Made by a program: the position numbers and the translations under genes | Part shown: positions 34,629 to 44,282 of the stretch, in pieces | Numbering within the stretch: the stretch's first letter is position 1 | Layout of the letters: each line of letters begins with the position of its first letter | The notes under the pieces: generated by a model | Seen by the model: only the letters and a program-made list of their open reading frames with translations | Databases searched by the model: none | What the model was told of the DNA's origin: nothing | Origin: Planctomycetaceae bacterium | GTDB lineage: Bacteria > Planctomycetota > Phycisphaerae > SM23-33 | Assembly: GCA_039680605.1 (NCBI GenBank) | Contig: JBDKTA010000009.1 | Location: 62,001 to 126,000, forward strand | Direction: 5' to 3' | Length of the DNA: 64,000 bases

Positions 34629-35945
34629 ATGAGCAACGACTTCACCCCACCGGGCGACCTGACCGACTACACGCCTGAGCAGGCATCGCCGCAGGAGCCG
34701 CCCACGCAAGGCGGGCAGATCGCCCGCCCGACGCCGAGGCAGCTCGAGTTCCACAACTGGCAACTCGGGTTGTTCATCCACTTCGGCATCGAGACCTACA
34801 CCCGCCAGGTCAGCGGCGACGGCGTGGCCGACACGGCGCACTTCAACCCCGTCGAGCTCGACTGCGAGAACTGGATGGACGCCGCCGTCGCCATGGGCGC
34901 GCAGTACGTCGTCTATACCGCCCGGCACGAGGGCGGGTTCTGCACGTGGCCGACGAAGACGCACGATTACAGCGTGGCCCACTGCCCCTGGCGCGGCGGC
35001 CGCGGGGACGTCGTGCGCGAATATGTCGACGCCTGTCGGCGGCGCGGGCTCAAGGTCGGCTTCTACCACACACCCTCGCACGACGCGCACTGCCTGCACA
35101 TCTACAACACCACCCACGGCACGTACAACGAGCGGTACATCCAGACGCAGGTCGACCAGATGACCGAGCTGCTGACGCAGTACGGGCCCATCGACTACCT
35201 CTGGTTCGACCATCACAAGGGCAACGAGCTCTACCGCCGCGTCGACGACACCGTGCGGCGGCTGCAGCCGGATTGCCTGATGTTCGGCCCGGACACGTGG
35301 ATCGTCGGCGGCCACACCGGCGTGGCCGAGTACCCGCTCTGGCACGCGGTGAATACCTCCGACGACAGCGAGTACGCCCGCCCCACCACCACCGGCGGCG
35401 AACCGTACGGGCGATACTATCGCTGCTGGGAAGCCAACACGATCTTCAGCGGCAACTGGTTCTGGTGGGGCCGCGACATTCTGCCGCTGGCGAACATGAT
35501 CGAGCTGTACTATCAATCCGTCGGCCGCGGGGCCAACTTCCTGCCCAACTTCGCCCCCGACCCGCGCGGGCTGATGACCGACGAGGTGCTGGCGGCCGCC
35601 AAGGCTTTCGGCGACGCGATCGCCAGCCGCTTCGCCCGCCCCATCGCCACGGCCGGTCCCTTCGAAGGCCCGCAAGCCATCCTCGACCTGCCCCAGGGCA
35701 GCACGGTCAATCACATCATCGTGCGCGAGGATTTGTCACAGGGCCAACTCATCGCCGAGCATCGCATCGAAGTCTTCTCGCAAGGCCGCTGGAGCATCAT
35801 CGACCAGGCCCAGACCGTCGGGCCCCAGCGGATCATCAAGCTCGACTCATTGCCCGCTGAATCCATCCGCGTGACCTGCACCAACAGCCTCACCGCCAAC
35901 CCGCGAATCGCAAGCCTAGCCGCATATGGAGTGCGGCAGCCTTAG
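34629..35945 (+). CDS. Alpha-L-fucosidase, GH29, no signal peptide
   Basis: A 438-residue retaining fucosidase-type enzyme. GLFIHFGIETYT and ARHEGGFCTWPTKTHDYSV are family landmarks, and the nucleophile Asp lies in YLWFDHHKGNE (about residue 194). A C-terminal beta-sandwich begins near residue 340. No signal peptide is present, so it acts inside the cell or is exported otherwise. It follows the two secreted paralogues by 21 bases. The last codons and the stop (tag at 35943-35945) are supplied by the left end of a family A repeat, so the natural C-terminus was probably different. Confidence 0.92.
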   Translation: MSNDFTPPGDLTDYTPEQASPQEPPTQGGQIARPTPRQLEFHNWQLGLFIHFGIETYTRQVSGDGVADTAHFNPVELDCENWMDAAVAMGAQYVVYTARHEGGFCTWPTKTHDYSVAHCPWRGGRGDVVREYVDACRRRGLKVGFYHTPSHDAHCLHIYNTTHGTYNERYIQTQVDQMTELLTQYGPIDYLWFDHHKGNELYRRVDDTVRRLQPDCLMFGPDTWIVGGHTGVAEYPLWHAVNTSDDSEYARPTTTGGEPYGRYYRCWEANTIFSGNWFWWGRDILPLANMIELYYQSVGRGANFLPNFAPDPRGLMTDEVLAAAKAFGDAIASRFARPIATAGPFEGPQAILDLPQGSTVNHIIVREDLSQGQLIAEHRIEVFSQGRWSIIDQAQTVGPQRIIKLDSLPAESIRVTCTNSLTANPRIASLAAYGVRQP

Positions 35946-36052
35946 CTGCCGCTTTCGGAGTTTTTCAGCGATGGGCAGTTCTACCGCTGGCGTGAACGCG
36001 CCGGCGCTTTCAACAACTTCCAAAGCGGCAGCTGCTGCTGCCGCACTCCATA
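35925..36052. repeat. MITE-like element, family A, copy 2
   Basis: 128 bp, from TATGGAGTGCGGCAGCCTTA to GCTGCCGCACTCCATA. Each end folds into its own hairpin. It overlaps the 3' end of the fucosidase gene and lies before the convergent thioesterase gene. Confidence 0.85.
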
Positions 36053-36070
36053 GTACCGCCGCCTGCGGTA

Positions 36071-36499
36071 TTAGCTGTCGCGCAAGCCTTTCATGCGGCC
36101 GGTGATCTCCGGCGGCAGGGGGACGATCTTGCCGCTGCGGTCGATGCAGCCCAGGGTCGTGCTGCCGCTGGCCACCAGCACGCCGTCGTCTTTGCGGGTG
36201 AGTTTGTACCCGTGCTCGATCTTCACCCCGCCGACGCGGTCGAGCGTGGTCGTGATCACCAGCAGGTCGTCGTACCGCGCAGGGGCGTGATAGCTCACGC
36301 TGGCCCGCACCACCACCAGCAGGATGCCCCGCTGCTCCCACTGGCGGTAACTCACGCCCCCCTGCCGCAGCAATTCGGTGCGGCCCATCTCGAAGTATTC
36401 CAGGTAGCGGCTGTGATGCACCACGCCCATCTGGTCCACTTCGGCGTAGCGGACGCGAACCTCGATGTCGCACGTGCTGGGCTGATCGGGCTGATGCAT
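36071..36499 (-). CDS. YbgC/4HBT-type acyl-CoA thioesterase
   Basis: A 142-residue hot-dog thioesterase. The active-site segment is VRYAEVDQMGVVHHSRYLEYFEMGRTELL, with Asp in the usual position. The ATG at 36499 overlaps the stop of the upstream gene (TGATG), which fixes the start. Members of this family act on 4-hydroxybenzoyl- or short-chain acyl-CoA, or with the Tol-Pal system; no tol genes are here. Confidence 0.9.
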   Translation of the reverse strand: MHQPDQPSTCDIEVRVRYAEVDQMGVVHHSRYLEYFEMGRTELLRQGGVSYRQWEQRGILLVVVRASVSYHAPARYDDLLVITTTLDRVGGVKIEHGYKLTRKDDGVLVASGSTTLGCIDRSGKIVPLPPEITGRMKGLRDS

Positions 36500-36828
36500 C
36501 AGGCGGGCTCCTCGTCGAAGGCGGCGATGGCGGCCGGCAGCGCCGCCGTCACGCCCAGCCCCGCGGCAGGCAACCCCACCAGGATGGCCGATATAATTTC
36601 GCTGCGTGAGGCGCCGGCGGCCTTGGCTTGCTGAACATGAAACGCCACGCCGCTGACGCGTCCGATCGCCGCCAGCACGGCCAGGTACGCCAGTTCGCTG
36701 GTCTTGGCGTCCAGCGCACTGGCGGCCGCGCACTGCCGCACCATGGCCATGAAGGCCTGGGCGTGTTCCGGGGCCTCGGAAAAGAAGGTCTTGAAGGCGT
36801 CGCTGGTGCTGGGGGGCACATGGTCCAT
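36499..36828 (-). CDS. Carboxymuconolactone decarboxylase-family (AhpD-like) protein without cysteines
   Basis: A 109-residue helical protein of the CMD fold. The usual CxxCxxxH of AhpD is replaced by SGVAFHVQQAKAAGASRSEI; the His is kept but both cysteines are missing, so peroxidase coupling is unlikely. It is translationally coupled to the thioesterase downstream. Function unknown. Confidence 0.8.
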   Translation of the reverse strand: MDHVPPSTSDAFKTFFSEAPEHAQAFMAMVRQCAAASALDAKTSELAYLAVLAAIGRVSGVAFHVQQAKAAGASRSEIISAILVGLPAAGLGVTAALPAAIAAFDEEPA

Positions 36829-36852
36829 ACCGGGTCTCCTGCGGGCGCGTCG

Positions 36853-36885
36853 GGGACACGCACAACGGAGTTGTGCGTGGCACCC
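36853..36885. repeat. Family C hairpin
   Basis: GGGACACGCACAAC GGA GTTGTGCGTGGCACCC, identical in its core to the copies at 25854 and 25954. It lies upstream of the CMD-family gene. Confidence 0.8.
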
Positions 36886-36952
36886 TGCAAAGGGCGCATT
36901 GTAGAGCGCTGGGTCGCGGCGTCAAGATGGCGTTTTGCGTGGAAAATTTGTG

Positions 36953-36981
36953 TTGAAGTGATTCCCGTTATTAGGGATAGT
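36953..36981 (+). promoter_or_regulatory. Candidate rpsU promoter
   Basis: TTGAAG, 17 bases, then GATAGT, about 75 bases before the rpsU ATG. The match is moderate. Confidence 0.4.
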
Positions 36982-37055
36982 GTTCCCCACGGAGGACGCC
37001 GGCGCGACGGTCGCGCGGGCGGGCCTTCCGCGGCGAAAGGAACTGTGGTCGCAGA

Positions 37056-37244
37056 ATGATCAAAGTGAAGTCCAGAGGCAGCGAGTCGATTCACCAGATG
37101 CTCAAGCGCTTCAAGAAGATGTGCGAAAAAGAAGGTCTGGTAAAAGACATCAAGCGCAACAGCTACTACGAAAAGCCCTCCGAGCGTCGTCGCCGCCGCA
37201 TCCGCAAGAGCGTCAAGCGCACCACGTTCGGTCCCAGGCCTTAA
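37056..37244 (+). CDS. rpsU: 30S ribosomal protein S21
   Basis: A 62-residue basic ribosomal protein. It reads MIKVKSRGSESIHQMLKRFK and continues with KRNSYYEKPSERRRRRIRKSVKR, the conserved core of bS21. It has only a weak ribosome-binding site (AAAGGA, 13 bases upstream). hppA starts 135 bases downstream. Confidence 0.95.
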   Translation: MIKVKSRGSESIHQMLKRFKKMCEKEGLVKDIKRNSYYEKPSERRRRRIRKSVKRTTFGPRP

Positions 37245-37379
37245 CGTTCTTCGGCGCCTTGCCGGAGGCGCTCGTACATCAACGACTCCCCCTGGCTGCC
37301 CGGCGCAGGCAGCCGGCTCACTCCGGCCTGAAGAATGGAGTCTAACGGCACGCGCCGCTTCCGCATTCGGAGCATGGAC

Positions 37380-39839
37380 ATGGAATTTCTCGGTCTGCCC
37401 TTGTTATGGTTTCTCGCCCCCGTCGGGGCAATCTTGGCGCTGATCTTCGCGGGCGTTTTCTACGGCCAAGTCAAGCGGGCCAATCCCGGCGACGAGCGGA
37501 TGATCGAGATCGCCGGATACGTCACTCGCGGCGCCATGGCGTATCTGCGTCGCCAGTACAAGGTCGTCGCGGTCTTCTTCGTCGTCGTCTCGGCGATTCT
37601 CTTCGTCATGGGCTGGGTCTTCCACGTCCAGCACGAGATCGTGTTCGTCGCGTTCCTCACCGGCGGATTCTTCTCGGGCCTGTGCGGCTACATCGGAATG
37701 CGCACGGCCACCCTCGCCTCCAACCGCACCACGCAGGGCGCCAAGGAAAGCCTCAACCGCGGTCTGACGATCGCCTTCCGCGCCGGGGCCGTCATGGGCC
37801 TGGTCGTGGTCGGCCTGGGCCTGCTGGACATCTGCGGCTGGTTCGTCGTCCTGCGGACCTTCTCCGACATGACGCTGGTCGACATCACCGTGGTGATGCT
37901 GACGTTCGGCATGGGCGCATCGAGCCAGGCGCTGTTCGCCCGCGTGGGCGGGGGCATCTACACCAAGGCCGCCGACGTCGGGGCCGACCTGGTGGGCAAG
38001 GTCGAGGCGGGCATCCCCGAGGACGACCCGCGCAACCCCGCCACCATCGCCGATAACGTCGGCGATAACGTCGGCGACGTCGCCGGAATGGGCGCCGACC
38101 TCTACGAAAGCTACTGCGGAAGCATCCTCGCCACCGCCGCCCTGGGCGTCGCGGCGGCCATGAGCCTCGACTTGGGCGAAAAGCAGGCCCTTAACCTGCT
38201 GGCGGCGCCGATGGTCCTGGCCGGAGCGGGCATCATCCTCTCGATCCTGGGCATCTACATGGTCCGGACGAAGGAAGGCGCCTCGATGAAGCAGTTGATG
38301 GGCGCCCTGAACACTGGCGTGTTCGGATCGAGCGCCCTGATCGTGCTGGCGGCGGCAGGCATCTGCTACTTCCTGCTGGGCGGCATCGCCGGCGTGACGT
38401 GGTGGGGAATGTGGCTGGCCATCTGCGTGGGGCTGGGCGCGGGCATCGTCATCGGCAAGGCCACGGAATACTACACCAGCTACGACTATAAGCCCACCAA
38501 GGGCGTGGCGCACAATGCCGAAACCGGTCCGGCCACCGTCATCATCGCCGGGATCGCCGAAGGCATGGGCAGCACGTGGCTGAGCCTGATGACAATCATC
38601 GTGGCGATCATCCTGGCGTACATCTTCGCCGGCGGCGGGCACGAACCGCTGATGGGTCTCTATGGCGTGGGCATCGCGGCGGTGGGCATGCTCGCCACGC
38701 TGGGCATCACGCTGGCGACCGACGCGTACGGCCCCATCGCCGACAACGCCGGCGGCAACGCCGAAATGACGCACCAGGACCCGGAAGTGCGCCGCCGCAC
38801 CGACGCCCTGGACAGCCTGGGCAACACGACTGCGGCCGTCGGCAAGGGCTTCGCCATCGGTTCGGCGGCCCTGACGGCGCTGGCGCTGCTGGCGGCATAC
38901 GTCGAGGAAGTCCGCGTCGGGCAGGTTCGCGAAGGTCGCGCCGCCATCGTGCAGCAGATTCCCGCCGCCGGCACCGACGCCAAGGCGGGCATCGGGTCGC
39001 TGGTTTACATCGGACACGACAAGATCGCCGCCAAGCCGCGTGAAGGCCTCAGCGACGCCAGCTTCGACACCTACATGATCATGGCCCGTCCCAAGGAAGG
39101 CAACCTCCAGCAAGGCCCGCTGACCGGCGCCGTGCTGGGCGACCTCGATCCCGATACGGGCGTCAGGGCACTGACCGCCGGCGGCAAGGTCTACCAGGTT
39201 CGGGCGGCCTCGCGGGCTTCGCTGCGGCAGTACATGGACTTCTACGCCGTCAACCTGATGAACCCCAAGGTGCTCTGCGGAATGTTCGCCGGCGTGATGC
39301 TGGTGTTCGTCTTCAGCGCCCTGACGATGAAGGCCGTCGGCCGCGCCGCCATGGCCATGGTCATGGAAGTTCGCCGGCAGTTTAAGGAAATCCCCGGCAT
39401 TCTCGAAGGCAAGAACACGCCCGATTACGCCCGATGCGTCGAGATCTCCACCGCCGGCGCCCAGCGGGAAATGATCCTGCCCAGCCTGCTGGCGCTGATC
39501 GTGCCGGTCGCCGTCGGCCTGGTGCTCGACGTCGGCGGCGTCCTGGGCCTGCTGGCCGGCGGGCTCTGCTGCGGGTTCGCCATGGCCGTCTTCATGGCCA
39601 ACTCCGGCGGCTCGTGGGACAACGCCAAGAAGTTCATCGAGAGCGGGCAGATGGGCGGCAAGGGCAGCAGCGCCCACAAGGCCGCCGTCGTCGGCGACAC
39701 CGTCGGCGACCCGTTCAAGGATACTTCCGGGCCCAGCCTGAACATCCTGATCAAGCTCATGAGCATGGTCTCGGTCGTCTTCGCCGGGCTGATCGTCAAG
39801 TACGCTCCCCAGATCAGCGCGATGCTGGGTCTGGATTAA
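37380..39839 (+). CDS. hppA: Membrane-bound ion-translocating pyrophosphatase, K+-dependent type
   Basis: An 819-residue integral membrane enzyme that hydrolyses pyrophosphate to pump H+ or Na+. The catalytic loops are [40 protein letters not shown] and a late [26 protein letters not shown] (near residue 481) has Ala where K+-independent enzymes have Lys, so it is K+-dependent by sequence. An extra soluble loop of about 115 residues (506-622) sits between transmembrane helices, much longer than usual. I chose the ATG at 37380 because CGGAG lies eight bases upstream. rsfS follows 9 bases after the stop. Confidence 0.95.
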   Translation: MEFLGLPLLWFLAPVGAILALIFAGVFYGQVKRANPGDERMIEIAGYVTRGAMAYLRRQYKVVAVFFVVVSAILFVMGWVFHVQHEIVFVAFLTGGFFSGLCGYIGMRTATLASNRTTQGAKESLNRGLTIAFRAGAVMGLVVVGLGLLDICGWFVVLRTFSDMTLVDITVVMLTFGMGASSQALFARVGGGIYTKAADVGADLVGKVEAGIPEDDPRNPATIADNVGDNVGDVAGMGADLYESYCGSILATAALGVAAAMSLDLGEKQALNLLAAPMVLAGAGIILSILGIYMVRTKEGASMKQLMGALNTGVFGSSALIVLAAAGICYFLLGGIAGVTWWGMWLAICVGLGAGIVIGKATEYYTSYDYKPTKGVAHNAETGPATVIIAGIAEGMGSTWLSLMTIIVAIILAYIFAGGGHEPLMGLYGVGIAAVGMLATLGITLATDAYGPIADNAGGNAEMTHQDPEVRRRTDALDSLGNTTAAVGKGFAIGSAALTALALLAAYVEEVRVGQVREGRAAIVQQIPAAGTDAKAGIGSLVYIGHDKIAAKPREGLSDASFDTYMIMARPKEGNLQQGPLTGAVLGDLDPDTGVRALTAGGKVYQVRAASRASLRQYMDFYAVNLMNPKVLCGMFAGVMLVFVFSALTMKAVGRAAMAMVMEVRRQFKEIPGILEGKNTPDYARCVEISTAGAQREMILPSLLALIVPVAVGLVLDVGGVLGLLAGGLCCGFAMAVFMANSGGSWDNAKKFIESGQMGGKGSSAHKAAVVGDTVGDPFKDTSGPSLNILIKLMSMVSVVFAGLIVKYAPQISAMLGLD

Positions 39840-39848
39840 AAGGAAACT

Positions 39849-40229
39849 ATGGCAAAGAAGGTTCGCAAAGACGATGCCGCAAAGCGATTCGCCGCCCAGG
39901 CCGCGATAATCGCCGCCGAGGACAACGCCGAGGACATCGTCGTCCTGGACCTGCGCGGCGTCAGCCCGATCACCGACTACTTCGTGATCGCCACGGGAAC
40001 CTCAAGCCGACAGCTTCAGACCGCCGCCGAGGACATGATCGACTACGGCCGCAAGAACGACATGAAGGTCTGGCAAGTCGCGGGCTTCGAGCGCGGGCAG
40101 TGGATCGTGCTGGACTTCGTCGACGTGGTGGTACACCTCTTCGACGCCGAGCACCGCTCGTTCTACGACCTGGAACTGATCTGGGGCGAAGCCCCCCGCG
40201 TCCAGTGGAAACGCTACGCGAAAAAATAG
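39849..40229 (+). CDS. rsfS: Ribosomal silencing factor
   Basis: A 126-residue protein that binds L14 and blocks subunit joining in poor growth. Family landmarks: DIVVLDLRGVSPITDYFVIATGTSSRQLQ, WQVAGFERGQWIVLDFVDVVVHLF and YDLELIWGEAP. AAAAGGA lies before the ATG, 9 bases after hppA, so both are probably in one transcript. Confidence 0.95.
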   Translation: MAKKVRKDDAAKRFAAQAAIIAAEDNAEDIVVLDLRGVSPITDYFVIATGTSSRQLQTAAEDMIDYGRKNDMKVWQVAGFERGQWIVLDFVDVVVHLFDAEHRSFYDLELIWGEAPRVQWKRYAKK

Positions 40230-40428
40230 CCCTTTACAGGCCTGAAGGGCCTGCATTCGCCAGCCCAGGGCGAAGCCCTGGGAATGACGTTTGTTTTCGA
40301 TCGAGCCCCGCAGGGGCGGCACAAAACTGCCGGACCTGGTCACGCCCCTTCAGGGCGTGCTGAATATCAAAACCGTCTTCCCAGGGCTTCGCCCTGGGCT
40401 GACGAATGTGAGCCCTTCAGGCTCGACA
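40230..40428. repeat. Hairpin array between rsfS and argS
   Basis: Hairpins in sequence: GGCCTGAAGGGCC-like, CCCAGGGCGAAGCCCTGGG, GCCCCGCAGGGGC, CCCCTTCAGGGCG, then CCCAGGGCTTCGCCCTGGG and GCCCTTCAGGCTC. The second CCCAGGG hairpin is the inverted twin of the first, so the array is itself roughly symmetrical about its centre. No gene is present. Confidence 0.75.
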
Positions 40429-40430
40429 CA

Positions 40431-42224
40431 ATGAACCTCAAACAAGAACTAATCCGACGAATCAGTGCTGCACTGGCTGCCTGCGGCGCGCCCGAAGGCA
40501 CGCCTGCCCTGCTGGGGTATCCCGCCCGTGCCGAGTTCGGCGACTACCAGGCCAACGGCGTGATGGCGGCCGCAAAGGCGCTCAAGACAAATCCTCGCGA
40601 CCTGGCGCAGAAGGTCGTGGCCGCGATGGACCTGTCGGACCTGGCCGCCAAAGTCGAAGTCGCCGGACCGGGGTTCATCAACATCACGCTCAAGAGCGAG
40701 TTCCTGAACTCGCAGCTCGCCTCCGCATTGGCCGACGAGCGCCTGGGCGTGTCTCCCCTGCCGCGGCCGCAGACGGTCGTGGTCGACTACTCCAGCCCGA
40801 ACCTGGCCAAGGAGATGCACGTCGGCCACCTGCGCAGCACGATCATCGGCGACGCCCTGGCCCGAACGCTCAAGTTCATCGCCGGCGAGCCACTCGAAGC
40901 CCGCCAATATGTCATCCCCCAAAACCACGTCGGCGACTGGGGAACGCAGTTTGGGATGCTGCTGGCTTACCTGAAAGATCTTCTTTCCGCCAATCCGATG
41001 GGGACGGCAGCGGCATCTGAATTGAGCGACCTCGAAGAGTTCTACCGAAAAGCCAAGGCTCGCTTCGACGCAGATGCGGCCTTTGCCGACGCCGCCCGTC
41101 AAGAGGTCGTCATTCTGCAATCTGGCGACACTGAGGGGGTAGACCTGTGGAACCGCTTCAGGGAAGTGTCCATGCGGCATTGTCAGCAGGTCTATGAGCG
41201 TTTGGGCACGCTGCTTTGTGTCAGCGATGTTCGTGGGGAAAGCACCTACAACGACATGCTCCCGGGCGTGGTCGAGGCCCTCAAGGCCAACGGCATGCTG
41301 CAGGAGTCCCAGGGCGCGCAGTGCGTGTTTCTGGATGAGTTCAAAGGCAAGGGCCCCGAAGATTCCGACGCGCCGCTGATCGTGCAGAAGACCGATGGCG
41401 GGTATTTGTATGCCACGACGGACCTGGCGGCCATTCGGTATCGCGTCGGGACGCTGCATGCCGATCGCGTCCTGTACGTGACCGACTCGCGGCAGGGGCA
41501 GCATTTTGAGATGGTGTTCCTGACAGCCCGCAAGGCCAGCTTCGCTGGCAATGCGTCGCTGGAGCACGTCCCGTTCGGGATGATGCTCGGCGCCGACCGA
41601 CGGCCGTTTAAGACGCGCGAGGGCGGCACGGTCAAACTCATGGACCTGCTGGATGAGGCAATCCAGCGCGCGAGAGACTTTCTGGCCAACCGCCGGGCGC
41701 AGGAACTCGCCGACGGCCGCGAGCCTTCGCTGACGGAAGAACAGATTCCCGAAGTCGCCCGCGTGGTCGGCATCGGGGCCGTCAAGTACTCCGACCTCTC
41801 GCAGAACCGCGCGAGCGACTACGTCTTCTCGTGGGACAAGATGCTCTCGCTCGATGGCAACACGGCCCCCTACATGCAGTACGCCTACGCTCGGATTCGC
41901 AGCATCTTCCGCAAGGGCGCATCTGAGATCTCAAATTTGAGATCTCAAATCTCAGTAACCGAACCTGCCGAGCGGGCGCTGGCCGTCAAGCTCGCGCAGT
42001 TCCCCGAGACGGTCCAGACCGTGGCCGACGACTGCCTGCCCAACGTGCTCTGCGCATACCTGTACGACGTGGCCGGGGCGTTCATGAGCTTCTACGAAGC
42101 CTGCCCCGTCCTCAAGGCCGACGAGCCCGCGCGCTCCAGCCGCCTGGCCCTGTGCGACCTGACCGCCCGCATCATCAAGACCGGCCTGGGACTGCTGGGC
42201 ATCGAGACCATCGAACAGATGTAA
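40431..42224 (+). CDS. argS: Arginyl-tRNA synthetase
   Basis: A 597-residue class I synthetase. The HIGH signature is NLAKEMHVGHLRSTIIGD, with KTREGGTVKLMDLLDEA at the KMSKS position. The N-terminal Add-1 domain and a C-terminal DALR helical domain are present. The ATG at 40431 follows the hairpin array; the longer frame is the array itself. A 33-bp palindromic A+T-rich insert at 41923-41955 is translated (SEISNLRSQIS) near the start of the anticodon-binding domain. A family A repeat begins on the base after the stop. Confidence 0.96.
   Translation: MNLKQELIRRISAALAACGAPEGTPALLGYPARAEFGDYQANGVMAAAKALKTNPRDLAQKVVAAMDLSDLAAKVEVAGPGFINITLKSEFLNSQLASALADERLGVSPLPRPQTVVVDYSSPNLAKEMHVGHLRSTIIGDALARTLKFIAGEPLEARQYVIPQNHVGDWGTQFGMLLAYLKDLLSANPMGTAAASELSDLEEFYRKAKARFDADAAFADAARQEVVILQSGDTEGVDLWNRFREVSMRHCQQVYERLGTLLCVSDVRGESTYNDMLPGVVEALKANGMLQESQGAQCVFLDEFKGKGPEDSDAPLIVQKTDGGYLYATTDLAAIRYRVGTLHADRVLYVTDSRQGQHFEMVFLTARKASFAGNASLEHVPFGMMLGADRRPFKTREGGTVKLMDLLDEAIQRARDFLANRRAQELADGREPSLTEEQIPEVARVVGIGAVKYSDLSQNRASDYVFSWDKMLSLDGNTAPYMQYAYARIRSIFRKGASEISNLRSQISVTEPAERALAVKLAQFPETVQTVADDCLPNVLCAYLYDVAGAFMSFYEACPVLKADEPARSSRLALCDLTARIIKTGLGLLGIETIEQM
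41923..41955. repeat. 33-bp palindrome inside argS
   Basis: The core GAGATCTCAAATTTGAGATC-TC is a perfect 22-base palindrome, extended by another AAATCTCAG word. It is 11 codons long and keeps the frame. Confidence 0.75.
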
Positions 42225-42394
42225 TATGGAGTGCGGCAGCCTTAGCTGCCGCTTTGGCTGTTCCTAGGGATCGACCAACACACCGGAGACGCAGAAGACG
42301 CCTCTGCTTCTGTCCATCCGTCTTCTCTGCGTCTCTGTGTCGCATTCAGGCCGAACAACATCCAAAGCGGCGGCTCAGGCCGCCGCACTCCATA
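42225..42394. repeat. MITE-like element, family A, copy 3
   Basis: 170 bp, from TATGGAGTGCGGCAGCCTTA to CGGCCGCCGCACTCCATA. The inner 100 bases hold another imperfect inverted pair (CGCAGAAGACGCCTCTG...GTCTTCTCTGCG). It begins immediately after the argS stop. Confidence 0.85.
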
Positions 42395-42411
42395 GTTCGC
42401 GCGGGTGGCGG

Positions 42412-44184
42412 CTATTTCTCTATCGCCGCCTGGCGCGACTGGATCGCGTGGAGTTTCTTCATGTCGAACTTCTCGCCGCGGTCGAAGTAGACCACGCCGT
42501 TCTGTTCCTGGAAGACGTCCGTGAGCTGCGTGTAGCAGTAGCCCATCATGTTCGGGTCGTCCAGCAGCGCGTCGCAGAGGCCCTTGAAGCGATTGTAGAA
42601 CTCTTCGACGTCTTGGGGCCGCTGACCGTAGCCCCAGGAGGGCTCGTCCTTGGCGGCCTTGGGGTTCCACCAGATCCCGCCGAACTCGCTGACGAAGTAC
42701 GGCTGACCGCGGTACGGCTGCGACCATCGCGAGTGCGCGTGGCCGCCGTTGTTGACGAACGGCTCGCCCTTGGCCAATCCGGCGTGGCGCTGGGCGAAGG
42801 TTGCGGGGGCCTGGTCGTAGTCGTGGCTGTCGTAGATGTCGACGAAGGGCACGCGGTGGCTGTATCCGCTGGCGTCCAGCACGGGGCGCGTCGGGTCCAT
42901 CGCCTTGGTGGCGTAGTAGAGGCCCAGCGTCAAGTCGTCGGTGCCGGAGATCTCGTCGGTGATCTCCTCGGCCGACTCGTTCAGCGGGCACCATCCGACG
43001 ATGGACGGGTGGCTGTAGTCGCGCTGCAGGGCCTCGAGCCACTGCGTGATATACGTCGCCCTGGCGCGGGGGCGGTCCTGCCCCCAGTCGCCGAACTCGC
43101 CCCAGACGATGTACCCCAGCCGGTCGGCGTGGTACAGGAACCGCTCCTCGAACACCTTCTGGTGCAGCCGCGCCCCGTTGAACCCCGCCGCCTGAGAGAT
43201 CTCGATGTCCTTCACCAGCGCCTCGTCCGACGGCGCCGTCAAAATGCCGTCGGGGTAATAGCCCTGGTCGAGCACCAGCCGCTGGAAGACTTTCTTGCCG
43301 TTGATCTTCACGGCCATCCCATCGATGGTCACGCTGCGCATGCCGGCGTAGCTGTCGAACTTGTCGACCACTGCCCCAGCCGAATCGAGCAGCTCGATCG
43401 TCAGACCGTACAGGAACGGGTCTTCGATGCTCCAGGGGCGCAGGCGCTGGGCGGGGATCTTCAACTCGACGGTGGGCGTGAAGTCCAGGTCGGCCGGCAC
43501 GGTGGCGGTGACGACGGCGCCCTTGTCGTCGGCGAGGGTCGCGCGGACGCTGGTGCCCGGGCGGCTGTTGGTGACCGGCTGCAGAATGCGCAGCGTGCCG
43601 GTTGTCATGTCCGGCGTGAGGCGCGGGCGCATCAGGTACACGGCCGGGACGGGTTCGAGCCAGACCGTCTGCCAGATGCCCGTCGTGCGCGTGTACATGC
43701 AGCCGCTGCGCTCGTAGCCGGGGCATTGCTTTCCGCCGGCCTGGCCGATCATGTTGCCCTTGAGGTCGCGGGCGCGGACGACGATGGTGATCTCCTGCCC
43801 CGCCTGGGCGATGCCCGTCAGGTCGCACGTGAAGGGCGTGAAGCCGCCGCGGTGCCGACCCGCGAATGTGCCGTTGACCCAGACGGTGGCGTCGTGGTCG
43901 ACGGCCTGGAAGTGCAGCAGCACGTTCTGCCCGCCCCACTGCCGCGGGATCATCACCGTGCGGCGGTACCACACGGCATTCATGAAGTCGAAGTGCCCCA
44001 CGCCCGACAGCGGGCTCTCGGGGCAGAACGGCACGGTGATGCTGCCCTTAAGCTCGACATCGCGCAGCCCGCGCTCGCGGCCGGTGTCGGCGTAGTCGAT
44101 CTCGAACTGCCATGTGCCGTTAAGGCACAGCCACTGATCTCGCACAAACTGCGGCCGCGGATATTCGCTGCGGGGAATGCTCAT
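42412..44184 (-). CDS. Glycoside hydrolase family 2 (beta-galactosidase/glucuronidase-like)
   Basis: A 590-residue GH2 enzyme with the sandwich, immunoglobulin-like and TIM-barrel domains in order. The sugar-binding N-domain has LNGTWQFEID and HFQAVDHDATVWVNG. The acid/base Glu lies in GWCPLNESAEE and the nucleophile Glu in YFVSEFGGIWW. No signal peptide. AGGAAGAG precedes the ATG at 44184; an upstream in-frame extension runs into a family B repeat. The substrate class (galactoside, glucuronide, mannoside) is not resolved. Confidence 0.9.
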   Translation of the reverse strand: MSIPRSEYPRPQFVRDQWLCLNGTWQFEIDYADTGRERGLRDVELKGSITVPFCPESPLSGVGHFDFMNAVWYRRTVMIPRQWGGQNVLLHFQAVDHDATVWVNGTFAGRHRGGFTPFTCDLTGIAQAGQEITIVVRARDLKGNMIGQAGGKQCPGYERSGCMYTRTTGIWQTVWLEPVPAVYLMRPRLTPDMTTGTLRILQPVTNSRPGTSVRATLADDKGAVVTATVPADLDFTPTVELKIPAQRLRPWSIEDPFLYGLTIELLDSAGAVVDKFDSYAGMRSVTIDGMAVKINGKKVFQRLVLDQGYYPDGILTAPSDEALVKDIEISQAAGFNGARLHQKVFEERFLYHADRLGYIVWGEFGDWGQDRPRARATYITQWLEALQRDYSHPSIVGWCPLNESAEEITDEISGTDDLTLGLYYATKAMDPTRPVLDASGYSHRVPFVDIYDSHDYDQAPATFAQRHAGLAKGEPFVNNGGHAHSRWSQPYRGQPYFVSEFGGIWWNPKAAKDEPSWGYGQRPQDVEEFYNRFKGLCDALLDDPNMMGYCYTQLTDVFQEQNGVVYFDRGEKFDMKKLHAIQSRQAAIEK

Positions 44185-44282
44185 AGTCTCTTCCTTTGTA
44201 CAGGTTGAAACGACCTTATGGCCGAACGCGGATGAAATGGCAACAGGAAACTCCAGTGGATGGGTGGATGAATGAATGGACC

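Noticed and set aside
37404-39677. A 757-codon minus-strand frame opposite hppA
   Set aside because: Antisense to a full-length pyrophosphatase gene; rich in His, Asp, Gln and Gly without recognisable domains.
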